This document shows positions 1 through 7,128 of a stretch of 7,181 bases of DNA, piece after piece. Below the pieces are notes generated by a model. That model ran no database searches. It was not told the DNA's origin and saw only the letters and a program-made list of their open reading frames with translations. The first letter of the stretch is position 1. Each line of letters starts with the position of its first letter. The DNA is from Clostridia bacterium. GTDB lineage: Bacteria > Bacillota > Clostridia > Oscillospirales > CAG-272. Location: positions 1 to 7,181 of the forward strand of contig JAFQAM010000025.1 of NCBI GenBank assembly GCA_017416885.1. The letters run 5' to 3'. A program made the translations under genes and the position numbers.

Positions 1-1895
1 ATCCAATCGGCTACGTTGCCGTAAGCGTAGTGGTTGAAGGAGTTCATATCCTTTGACCAAAATTCGCCCTTTTCGTTTTTGCCGTCCCAATGCTCCCATA
101 TGGTGGTTGCGCCTTGATTTACAGAGTATAGCCACGACGGGAAATCCTCCTGTAAAAGAAGCTTATAGGCGGTTTCCGTATATCCGTTTTGGCTAAGTGC
201 GTGAAGCAAGAAGGGCGTTCCAACAAAGCCTGTTTTTAGCTTGTTGCCGTTTTTTACTATCATTTCGTTTAGCTGCTTTGCAACATTTTCTTTGTCGGTT
301 GCGATATCAAAATAGAGAGCTAACGCACACTCGGTCTGTGTTTTGTATTTTTTGAAGGTTTTTCTTATGCGATTTAGGATTTTTTCCTGTAAGGCGCGAT
401 ACTTTTTACTGCTTCTACCTAAAATTTCGCACACATCCCCCACTATTTTTACTGAATTATAGTAAAATACAGATGCGATAAAATCATCATCAGATGAGCC
501 TCGGTAGCTACCGCTTGGCGCGTCAAGTCCAAGCCAATCGCCAAATTGGTTACAGCCGTACCATAGGTATCTTTTTTTGGTGGTATGGCGAATATAGTCA
601 AGGTATTTTACCATTGTTTTATACTGATTTTTAAGAAAATCAATATTGCCGTATGTCATATACATTGTATATGGAATAATGGTTGCGCTGTCTCCCCATA
701 CCGCGCCTGTGTTTTCGGTGGTGGACCAATCCCAACACACGGTTTGCGGAATAATATTTGGAATGTTGCCCGCTTTTCCCTGGTCTAATTTTAAGTCGGT
801 CAGCCATTTTAAAAAGAACCTTTCCACATCAAAATTGTATGATGCGGTTTTGCAAAAGACGGTGGCATCTCCTGTCCAGCCTTGTCTTTCGTCTCTTTGC
901 GGGCAATCGGTGGGCACATCAAGGAAATTTCCCTTTTGTCCCCAAATTATATTTGATATAAGCTGATTAAGCTTCTTGCTTGAGCTTTCTATATATCCTG
1001 TGCGCTTAATGTCGGAATGAAGCACAATGGCTTCAATATTATCCTTGGTAATTTCACAGGGAAAGCTATCAACGCGAATATATCTGAAGCCCCAGAATGC
1101 TAATTTAGGCTTATAGGTATTTATTCCGTCATGACAAATATATTCAAAGCTTGCTTTGGCATCGCGGTAGTTTTCGTTATAGAAATTACCGTTTTTGTCA
1201 AGCTCCTCGCATACGGTAAATGCAACCTTATCGCCTTTTTTACCGTATACGGTAAATTGAAAATAGCCTGTAAGATTTTGACCGAAATCTATAAGTGTGT
1301 CACCGTTTGGCGCCTTGAATATGGATAGCGGTCTTATTTTTTCCTGTTCCACCACATATTCGCCCTGTTGCTTTACTATAATTTCCTTGGTATGGTCTAA
1401 AATTGTGGCATTTATCGACACATCCTCGTACATACTGTCGTATATTTCGCCGTCATAAAGCTCAGCGAAGCGAAGCTTATCCTTGCGACATAACCAACTT
1501 TCGTTTGTTGTAATTGCTTCACTTTTGCCGTTTGCGTATTCAATATTGATTTGGCAAATTAATGCTTTCGGTATATCATTAGCTACAACAAAATTGATTT
1601 TTCCGTTATACCATCCGTCGCCTACAAGTATTTCAAGAGTGTTTTTTTGTTCAAGCATTGATGTAATATCATATTCCTGACACTGTACTCTTTTTCTTGA
1701 GGTAAAGCCCGGCGCTAAAATAAAATTGCCTACCCTGTGTCCGTTTAAAACGGGATAATAACAGCCTAATGCGGTTACAAGCATTGTTGCTTTTTTAACC
1801 GTGCCATTTAGCGAAAAATCCTTAATAAAGCACACAGGCTCGTGTAAAATGTTATTTTTATGTGTTATCCAATTTGCGTTTTCAAGCATTTTCAT
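1..1895 (-). CDS. GH78 alpha-L-rhamnosidase, 3' end cut off by the window edge
   Basis: This enzyme hydrolyses terminal alpha-L-rhamnosyl bonds by the inverting mechanism known for GH78. I translated the minus strand from 1895 to 3 without meeting a stop: 631 residues, with the C-terminus missing. Residues about 1-150 look like the GH78 N-terminal beta domain (LVTALGCYYPVLNGHRVGN, LAPGFTSRKR, VGDGWYNGK). A DFGQN segment at 203-207 follows, then the (alpha/alpha)6 catalytic barrel from about 310. The hallmark DVPTDCPQRDERQGWTGD is at 326-343, with E336 the likely general acid and D330 and D343 the usual substrate-binding acids. WGD is at 400-402, and GATTIWEHWDG puts E601 at the probable general-base position. 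SFNHYAYGNVADW closes the visible part. There is no signal peptide, so it is probably cytoplasmic. It is the last visible gene of the operon and overlaps the preceding stop in an ATGA. An alternative start is two codons downstream (1889). Substrate, and whether further genes follow, cannot be seen. Confidence 0.96.
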   Translation of the reverse strand, partial: MKMLENANWITHKNNILHEPVCFIKDFSLNGTVKKATMLVTALGCYYPVLNGHRVGNFILAPGFTSRKRVQCQEYDITSMLEQKNTLEILVGDGWYNGKINFVVANDIPKALICQINIEYANGKSEAITTNESWLCRKDKLRFAELYDGEIYDSMYEDVSINATILDHTKEIIVKQQGEYVVEQEKIRPLSIFKAPNGDTLIDFGQNLTGYFQFTVYGKKGDKVAFTVCEELDKNGNFYNENYRDAKASFEYICHDGINTYKPKLAFWGFRYIRVDSFPCEITKDNIEAIVLHSDIKRTGYIESSSKKLNQLISNIIWGQKGNFLDVPTDCPQRDERQGWTGDATVFCKTASYNFDVERFFLKWLTDLKLDQGKAGNIPNIIPQTVCWDWSTTENTGAVWGDSATIIPYTMYMTYGNIDFLKNQYKTMVKYLDYIRHTTKKRYLWYGCNQFGDWLGLDAPSGSYRGSSDDDFIASVFYYNSVKIVGDVCEILGRSSKKYRALQEKILNRIRKTFKKYKTQTECALALYFDIATDKENVAKQLNEMIVKNGNKLKTGFVGTPFLLHALSQNGYTETAYKLLLQEDFPSWLYSVNQGATTIWEHWDGKNEKGEFWSKDMNSFNHYAYGNVADW

Positions 1896-2962
1896 TCCTC
1901 GTTTTCCTCTGGTGATCTATAATCAAAGGGCTTTATATTCTCTTCTAAATATTCAAAATAGCTTTTTCGCGAATTCGCTTCGTTTTCATGCATTATTAAA
2001 TTTGAGCATTTTAAAAGCTCCTCTAAATTGATTATTCCCTTTTCGTAATTTGAAATCACAGGCAGTATTCTGTTTTCATTTTCAAAGCTGTCTCTATAAT
2101 ATTCAAAATTAACGCTTGGACTGTCAACCTCGCTATATATGCAGCAATCACTTGACGCATAATAACCGATTATGCACATATCGGTGGTATCTCCATATTC
2201 CTTATATGCTTTAATGAGCTTTTCTCTTTGCTTTAACAATCCGTCATTTTCCGTGTAACCGTTTTGGATAAACTCATCTACACTCCAAGTGGAAGCATAG
2301 CGCATTACCATTGGCGCGGAATACTCGCTTAATGTATTGCTTTTCCTTACAACAATATCCCCTCTTTTAAATGGAAGCGGAATATCAAGCCATAAGCCAT
2401 CAAGCAAGCAAAGAATATCGCTGTCCTCCTCACTTATACCGCTAACCTCATAAATTTCAAGCGCTTCGCCGCCCGGATTAAATTTCACTATGATTTTGTC
2501 TTTAATATCCTTAAGTGATTGCATTTTTACCGAATAATATCTTATTTTGCTTTCGTGCCCGTATTCCTTGATATCGTTTTTGTAATGATTAATACAATCC
2601 TTATAGCTTGGAAATTGAATATCAAAATCCTCGCAAAAGCCATAGTCATTCCTACATAAATAGCGGTAGCTGTATGCGCAATTTTCGTTATTATATAGCT
2701 TTTCAAGTAAAGCGTTTTCAATTTCCATATATCTTTTAAGGCATTCAAAAAGGCTGTCATACGCATTCGTGTTAGTCCTTTTTTCTATTTTCATATCGCT
2801 TTCATTTTCTATAAGATATAAAAATGCCTCGTGCTTTTCCTTTATGGTCTTGTACTCACTTTTTGCTATAAAGAATACTTTTTCAAGTGTGGAAAATTTG
2901 TAATTTATCTTTTCTAAATGCTTTCTTACATCCTTTGAATTTATAAATTCAAATATATTCAT
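1892..2962 (-). CDS. Conserved-looking protein of unknown function inside a rhamnosidase operon
   Basis: I do not recognise an experimentally characterised family. The general style (MNIFEFINSKDVRKHL start, KEKHEAF, CLKRYMEIENALLEKLY) resembles uncharacterised proteins of Clostridia that I have seen only as hypothetical entries. This is weak recall, not a search. The 356 residues show a charged helical N-terminal part (about 1-95), a cysteine- and tyrosine-rich stretch (95-125), a probably beta-rich middle (155-210, including FNPGGEALEIYEVSG and FKRGDIVVRKS) and an acidic C-terminus ending EENEE. There is no signal peptide, membrane segment, nucleotide-binding loop or clear metal-binding cysteine pattern. 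The ATG overlaps the esterase stop by one base (TAATG), with GAAGGAG (2980-2974) 11 nt upstream. Its own stop overlaps the rhamnosidase start. The tight coupling suggests co-expression with the two carbohydrate enzymes but does not prove a shared pathway. Confidence 0.85.
   Translation of the reverse strand: MNIFEFINSKDVRKHLEKINYKFSTLEKVFFIAKSEYKTIKEKHEAFLYLIENESDMKIEKRTNTNAYDSLFECLKRYMEIENALLEKLYNNENCAYSYRYLCRNDYGFCEDFDIQFPSYKDCINHYKNDIKEYGHESKIRYYSVKMQSLKDIKDKIIVKFNPGGEALEIYEVSGISEEDSDILCLLDGLWLDIPLPFKRGDIVVRKSNTLSEYSAPMVMRYASTWSVDEFIQNGYTENDGLLKQREKLIKAYKEYGDTTDMCIIGYYASSDCCIYSEVDSPSVNFEYYRDSFENENRILPVISNYEKGIINLEELLKCSNLIMHENEANSRKSYFEYLEENIKPFDYRSPEENEE
1896..1910 (-). promoter_or_regulatory. 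Ribosome binding region of the GH78 gene, two possible registers
   Basis: Two purine-rich Shine-Dalgarno candidates lie inside the last codons of the upstream gene. AGAGGA (1910-1905) is 9 nt from the ATG at 1895. GAGGA (1900-1896) touches that ATG but is 6 nt from the in-frame ATG at 1889. The two starts differ only by the residues Met-Lys, so the protein is nearly the same. The 1895 start overlaps the upstream TGA as ATGA. The 1889 start lies 2 nt after it. Either arrangement suits translation by re-initiating ribosomes. Confidence 0.6.
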
Positions 2963-3924
2963 TAGAATTTAAGCTCCTTCATTTTTTCTATCAGGCTCTT
3001 TCCCATCATCATTGAGCCGTAACTGCTTGGGTGTACTCCGTCGCTTAATGTTACAGGATCGTTGGGCATTAAGTCTTTTCCGTCTGCTACATATGTGTTA
3101 CCATACTTTAATGCTTCCCGCTTAATTGTCTCTCTGCACCATTCAAAGCGCGCATTATCAAGCTCTCTTGTTCTGTAAATCGGAGTGATTACAAGCTTTT
3201 TTACATCGGGATAAATTTCATTCAGTCTTTTAAAGTAATCGCTAACTGCCTTTTCGTAATCATAGTCGTCTCTTGGCTCGTAGTAGTTAGTGCCTAAGGC
3301 TACTATAATTCTATCAGGGGATACACCGTCAATTTTCATAAGGTGTCCCGCCTCAAAGCGATATCCGCCTATGCCTTGGTCGATAATTTCGTACTTGTAT
3401 TCTCTATTAAGAATATTGATATAGGAAAGGCTTGCAATTTCAGGGCCTGCGCCTTGGGTTATGGAATCTCCATATGCTAAAAGCGTTTTCTTTTTTGATT
3501 TTATTGCTTTATAGCTGCCGTCAATTGTAAAATTCTTAATTTTGAAAATGCTTTCGTTAGGAAAATAAATTGTAACCGTTTTTTCGCCGCTTGGCAATGA
3601 AAAATGCGCGCTTCCCTTTAAATTTTCCTCAATTTTATAGACACAGTGTAGCTTATTTTCAATATACAGGTCAACTGTGTTGGCTCTTGGATGTGAGCAA
3701 GAGGAAATATAATCAAAGGAAATATTCTCGCTGTTTGTTTTAAATTCAAGTCTTATTCCGCCTGTAAATTTCGCCCAATTGAGCCACGCTTTGTCAAATA
3801 AGTCCTGACTCATAAAATCTATTTGATTTTTGCCGAATCTTAAAAATAAAATGTAACCGTTTTCCTTTTCGTAGTCTGTTACGCCCTTTGCTAATTTCAT
3901 TAATGTTTTTTCTGTAAGCTTCAT
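2962..3924 (-). CDS. SGNH/GDSL-type hydrolase, probable carbohydrate esterase
   Basis: This 320-residue protein is probably an esterase that removes acetyl or similar groups from a sugar substrate. Residues 151-320 form the SGNH fold. Block I is YGDSITQG (S154 nucleophile), block II GIGGYRF (184-190) supplies an oxyanion Gly, and block III is GTNYY (211-215) with N213. Block V is DGVHPSSYG with D295 and H298 completing the triad. Block III usually reads GxND, and here Tyr replaces Asp. Residues about 45-140 are beta-rich (IRLEFKTNSENISF, TVDLYIENKLHCVYKI, KTVTIYFP) and look like the jelly-roll domain preceding the hydrolase in CE2-like and related two-domain esterases. There is no signal peptide, so it is probably cytoplasmic. 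It is the first gene of the operon, with GAGGTG (3934-3929) 4 nt before the ATG and a good promoter upstream. The partner GH78 gene suggests an acylated rhamnose-containing substrate. The exact substrate is inferred. Confidence 0.9.
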   Translation of the reverse strand: MKLTEKTLMKLAKGVTDYEKENGYILFLRFGKNQIDFMSQDLFDKAWLNWAKFTGGIRLEFKTNSENISFDYISSCSHPRANTVDLYIENKLHCVYKIEENLKGSAHFSLPSGEKTVTIYFPNESIFKIKNFTIDGSYKAIKSKKKTLLAYGDSITQGAGPEIASLSYINILNREYKYEIIDQGIGGYRFEAGHLMKIDGVSPDRIIVALGTNYYEPRDDYDYEKAVSDYFKRLNEIYPDVKKLVITPIYRTRELDNARFEWCRETIKREALKYGNTYVADGKDLMPNDPVTLSDGVHPSSYGSMMMGKSLIEKMKELKF

Positions 3925-3952
3925 TTTGCACCTCGCACTATATATTAATTAG

Positions 3953-3981
3953 ATTTTACAATGTTTTATTTGGATTGTCAA
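3953..3981 (-). promoter_or_regulatory. Sigma-A promoter of the esterase-unknown-rhamnosidase operon
   Basis: On the minus strand a consensus -35 TTGACA (3981-3976) is followed after exactly 17 nt by TAAAAT (3958-3953), five of six matches to TATAAT. Transcription should begin near 3946, leaving a leader of about 22 nt before the ATG at 3924, with the ribosome binding site inside it. A near-consensus promoter on a catabolic operon usually implies negative control, but the only clear palindromes lie upstream of the -35, where an activator might equally bind. Confidence 0.85.
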
Positions 3982-3983
3982 GT

Positions 3984-4010
3984 ATTAGATGCTCCATTGA
4001 CGCATCTAAT
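3984..4010. repeat. Perfect 9-bp inverted repeat just upstream of the operon promoter
   Basis: The arms attagatgc (3984-3992) and gcatctaat (4002-4010) are exact reverse complements separated by 9 nt. The repeat ends 2 bp from the -35 hexamer at 3976-3981. It could be a regulator site or the first hairpin of a palindromic intergenic repeat. No T-run follows on either strand, so it is not an intrinsic terminator. Confidence 0.7.
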
Positions 4011-4026
4011 GAATACGAAGTATTCA
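4010..4026. repeat. 7-bp inverted repeat with a 3-nt centre
   Basis: The arms tgaatac (4010-4016) and gtattca (4020-4026) are perfect reverse complements around gaa. The repeat shares its first base with the end of the preceding inverted repeat, so the two hairpins sit back to back. It could be a dimeric operator or part of a composite palindromic repeat. Confidence 0.65.
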
Positions 4027-4029
4027 ATT

Positions 4030-4053
4030 CATAAAGCATAGCTTCTATTTATG
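4030..4053. repeat. Nested imperfect inverted repeat
   Basis: The outer arms cataaa (4030-4035) and tttatg (4048-4053) enclose a smaller alternative hairpin, aagc (4034-4037) and gctt (4041-4044) around ata. The small hairpin overlaps the left outer arm, so the two could not form together. It is weaker alone than its neighbours and is noted because it continues the series of hairpins between the two transcription units. Confidence 0.45.
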
Positions 4054-4055
4054 CA

Positions 4056-4086
4056 AGCGCAAAGCATTGTAATTTATGATTGCGCT
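4056..4086. repeat. 7-bp inverted repeat adjoining the polymerase terminator
   Basis: The arms agcgcaa (4056-4062) and ttgcgct (4080-4086) are perfect reverse complements with a 17-nt AT-rich spacer. It begins immediately downstream, on the minus strand, of the T-run of the terminator at 4088-4122. It is the last of the inverted repeats that fill the space between the two units. Confidence 0.5.
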
Positions 4087-4087
4087 C

Positions 4088-4122
4088 AAAAAAATACGGC
4101 TACCGTGTGGTAGCCGTATTTT
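4088..4122 (-). terminator. Strong intrinsic terminator of the polymerase-like gene
   Basis: On the minus strand a perfect 14-bp stem with the core AATACGGCTACC and its complement surrounds a 4-nt loop (4105-4108), followed by seven T residues (4094-4088, partly paired in the stem base). The stem starts inside the stop codon (4123-4121), so the transcript ends almost at the end of the coding region. This separates the polymerase-like gene from the downstream operon. On the plus strand the T-run is interrupted and there is no gene to terminate. Confidence 0.95.
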
Positions 4123-7105
4123 ATTTGATTGCTATTTTCGCATGCTTATAGCCATAAATGCTATACTCGCCGTCATTATCAGGCTCAAGCTGATACATTG
4201 TATCGCGGGTGTTGGCAATCAGTCTATAAAAGTCATCGCTTGCGGAGCAAATTGCAGACAGGAGCAATGAGCGGCAGGTTTGAGATTCGCTTTCCTTATC
4301 GTCAAGAGCGCTCACTAAGAGGTAAAGCACGCCTAAGCTCTTCATCTTTTTGCGAACGAAGTCAACCGCTTTAATTTCGATATCGCGGCATTCGTGCATT
4401 TTGGCAGTCTTTTCTCTGTCGGAGACGATATGCATCATACTGCGAATGCCCGAAAGCTTGGTTTGATATTCATTAAGCTGCTCGATGATTTGCTTTCTGT
4501 ATCTGTAATCGTTGTCCTTGATTTCAAGCTCAATATCAGGTAAAAGCTCGGACAGAGTTGACATTGTTTGTCCCGCCTTGCGTCGCGGGGACTTGTCAAC
4601 CTCGCTATCAATTGCGTTTACAATTCGTTGCATTGAGGTTTCAACGGTCTTATCATAGTTATTTGCGTTACCGCCGCTTGATTTCTTGGAATACTTAAAG
4701 AAGAATGGCTTTTTAAGAGTCTTTCCATCATTCTTGGTGGTTTTTTGGCGAATGGATTTAAGTATTTCCCCTGTCTTGATACCGTAGTCGCGCTTTGCTC
4801 TGTCAATTTCCATACCTGAAAGCACTGCAAGCTTACAGATTTCAAGATAGAGGCTCTTGTCATCCTCGCCTCTTGAATGCTTGTCCCAATAGATGCTATT
4901 GAGCCACTGAGACAGATTTACGATTTCACCGATTTTATTATCGGAAATATCGTTGTCAACCTGATACATAGGCTGGTTCTTCAAGGTGGATTCTGCGCCG
5001 CAGTACGGTACTAAGAAATTACCGTAATTCTTCTTGGCGGATTTTAGCATAATCTCATTATCGGTAACGAGCATTGCATCAGAGTCAAAGTCACATCCGT
5101 TAAGGCGTTGAAGCAGATTTTCCTCAATTGAATTGATGCATACAATTTCGTTGGTGAGATTGAAGTACTTTGAATACATATCATTTTCGCTGATACGGTT
5201 CTCACAAACATAAAGGTTGCCCATAGTGATATGAGGGCTTCTCGCGGTAAGAAGCTCCTTGCCGTTTTCAAAGCGAGAAATACGGATTTGTCCCTTGTCA
5301 AGTCCTACGCGAGTTGGATTTTTAAGGTCATAATCCTTATCGGTTAACGCATAAAGCATTTCGTAGCCGTTACCGAACAGAGTTGCATTTGTTCCTTGAA
5401 CCAATATGTGTCCCTTGCGAAGGTCCTTTACAATGGCTTTCTTGGTTTGTGTGCGAAATTCCGCGTATTCATCGGTGTATGCGAAGCGGTCATTGTATTC
5501 AAGAAGCTTCATTACAACATTCTTGCGCATTGTAACTGAAAGCTCGGGATCATACTCATAGCTCTCGTCATATACATCCTCACATTCATCAAATAAGGAT
5601 TCGGAGTCAAACTCGTCCTCTCTTAATTGCATTTTGATGAAATAACGCATAAACATTGGGTCAGATTGGATTTTCCATAGATAATCAAGCGAGTCCTTAA
5701 GTAATTCCTTTACCTCGTCATCGCTTAATTCAAGTGTGTTAAGAAGCTGATAGCTTGTTTTAACCATATTGCCGTACATATGCTTTGTAGGCTTCTCTGT
5801 TTTTACAAGACCGAAGGAAATATCTAATGTATCAAGCCATTTATTGATACCATTTTCGCGGCTGCCGCTGTAAAGCTTAATATATTTGATGCTTGAATCT
5901 GTAACAACAAGCTTAATATCCTCAATGGATTTGGCTCTTGTAATTGCTTTTTGATTAAGCTGTGAAATATCGGTGATATTATTGTCCTTAAACCACTTCT
6001 GAAGCTTGGTATTAAACGCGCAGGTTTTAAAGAAGCGATTGCGTAAAAGCATCATTCCCTTATCGGAATAACCGTTTTCTGTAAATACCGCTTCATCTAA
6101 AAGCGCTTGTCCGTCCCAGATTTTGTTTTCAACCGTAACGGATTTTTCGCTTGCGCTAATGTTACCCTTACCGTCATTTGAGATTTCTACTGAGATTACA
6201 TTATCCTCGAAAATGCTCTTGGCATCAGGTAAAATCACAATAGCATCGGCAGGAATTGAAATTTCCTTTTCCATATTGGAAAGAGTTAATGATATGTAGG
6301 ATTCCTTTGAGATTTGGTCCGCTACATTATATAAATCAAGACCGCAGGATGACCATTTCATCATACCGTCATAAAGAGGCTCTGCGATAAAGAGACAGTT
6401 ACCCTGACGGCTGCTTCCCGCGCTTCTCTTGTAACGGATGTAATGAATAGGCTTTTTGCCGTCAAGCATAAATCCATTACTATACAGATACTCTCTTATC
6501 GCGTTTCTCTTTATATTCACCTGCATACGCTTGCCTGTGCGCAAATAGCATTTCAGCTGATGATTATACTCGAAAAATCCGTCAAAAATTGCTTCGTCAC
6601 AGGGGGACTCTACTGTCTTGTATTCGTATTCGCCGTCACCTATTTTGTAAACCTTCTTGCTTACATAAGGAACCTCAACGGCAATAAGCTCGCCGTCACG
6701 AACGCAAATGTGATCCTCTAAATCGGTTGAAAAGTCAATCTTGTGACCTACGCGTAAATACACATAGCCGTGGTGGGATTTCTTTCTGTTGAACTCAAGT
6801 AAATCATTCTCGAAGGTTACATTGATAACGGAAAGCGTTGCGCCTGACTCATCATCGCCTACTGCGTACTTGCCAAGCTCAAACTTGCCGCCGATTTTTC
6901 TGTTCTTGTTCGCCTTTGCGTACTCAGCCTTTAACGCCTGTACCTCTAAGCTGTTATATAGGAAGGAATTGAAGCGCTTGTACTCAACTCCGCCTTCCTT
7001 TGAGTAAATATTAAAGGAGCTGTCGTTTAATTGGAGCTCGTAAAGCTCCTTTGCGTCAATAGTTAAAATTCTGTACTTTGGAATTTTCATTTTCTTATTT
7101 CTCAT
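4121..7105 (-). CDS. Stand-alone RNA polymerase-like protein (double-psi beta-barrel, QDE-1/YonO type)
   Basis: This is a 994-residue predicted single-chain RNA polymerase related to bacterial beta/beta-prime, eukaryotic RNA-dependent RNA polymerases (QDE-1 type) and phage YonO. The key site is LNGCDFDSDAM (668-678). D672, D674 and D676 match the three metal-binding Asp of the beta-prime NADFDGD loop, but Ser675 replaces the usual Gly. Before it, TARSPHITMGN (620-630) resembles the conserved R-P-H-GD segment of eukaryotic-type polymerases. A likely first barrel (about 220-410) carries YKRSAGSSRQGNCLFI (225-240), DGQALLD (331-337) and GMMLLRNRFFKTCAFN (350-365), with basic residues suited to substrate phosphates. 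An acidic stretch (494-521) lies between the barrels. The C-terminal 300 residues are mainly helical and lysine-rich. The ATG at 7105 is chosen because AAGGAG lies 5 nt upstream. Met6 has no such site. The gene is monocistronic. Template type (DNA or RNA) and biological role are unknown. No phage or silencing gene is nearby. The polymerase call is by motif only. Confidence 0.8.
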   Translation of the reverse strand: MRNKKMKIPKYRILTIDAKELYELQLNDSSFNIYSKEGGVEYKRFNSFLYNSLEVQALKAEYAKANKNRKIGGKFELGKYAVGDDESGATLSVINVTFENDLLEFNRKKSHHGYVYLRVGHKIDFSTDLEDHICVRDGELIAVEVPYVSKKVYKIGDGEYEYKTVESPCDEAIFDGFFEYNHQLKCYLRTGKRMQVNIKRNAIREYLYSNGFMLDGKKPIHYIRYKRSAGSSRQGNCLFIAEPLYDGMMKWSSCGLDLYNVADQISKESYISLTLSNMEKEISIPADAIVILPDAKSIFEDNVISVEISNDGKGNISASEKSVTVENKIWDGQALLDEAVFTENGYSDKGMMLLRNRFFKTCAFNTKLQKWFKDNNITDISQLNQKAITRAKSIEDIKLVVTDSSIKYIKLYSGSRENGINKWLDTLDISFGLVKTEKPTKHMYGNMVKTSYQLLNTLELSDDEVKELLKDSLDYLWKIQSDPMFMRYFIKMQLREDEFDSESLFDECEDVYDESYEYDPELSVTMRKNVVMKLLEYNDRFAYTDEYAEFRTQTKKAIVKDLRKGHILVQGTNATLFGNGYEMLYALTDKDYDLKNPTRVGLDKGQIRISRFENGKELLTARSPHITMGNLYVCENRISENDMYSKYFNLTNEIVCINSIEENLLQRLNGCDFDSDAMLVTDNEIMLKSAKKNYGNFLVPYCGAESTLKNQPMYQVDNDISDNKIGEIVNLSQWLNSIYWDKHSRGEDDKSLYLEICKLAVLSGMEIDRAKRDYGIKTGEILKSIRQKTTKNDGKTLKKPFFFKYSKKSSGGNANNYDKTVETSMQRIVNAIDSEVDKSPRRKAGQTMSTLSELLPDIELEIKDNDYRYRKQIIEQLNEYQTKLSGIRSMMHIVSDREKTAKMHECRDIEIKAVDFVRKKMKSLGVLYLLVSALDDKESESQTCRSLLLSAICSASDDFYRLIANTRDTMYQLEPDNDGEYSIYGYKHAKIAIK

Positions 7106-7128
7106 ACTTTCTCCTTAAGATTAATTTT

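Noticed and set aside
585..2031. Several plus-strand open frames of 65-106 codons
   Set aside because: They lie opposite the GH78 and unknown-function genes, lack ribosome binding sites and protein-like composition, and are reverse-strand shadows of well-supported genes.
2623..2682. Cysteine-containing stretch of the unknown protein (residues 95-110) as a zinc site
   Set aside because: Three Cys with irregular spacing and no matching His or fourth ligand nearby. This is not enough to call a metal site.
3984..4010. Inverted repeat as a transcription terminator
   Set aside because: There is no T-run after the hairpin on either strand, and a strong terminator for the minus-strand gene already lies at 4088-4122.
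4076..4374. Plus-strand open frames beginning in the intergenic region
   Set aside because: They run through the terminator stem and then antisense to the polymerase-like gene. I see no promoter or ribosome binding site for them.
4121..7105. Polymerase-like gene as the host rpoB or rpoC, or as a phage gene
   Set aside because: Both barrels appear in one 994-residue chain without the usual rpoB/rpoC signature order, and no phage structural, integration or replication gene is in the window. Phage ancestry remains possible but cannot be shown here.
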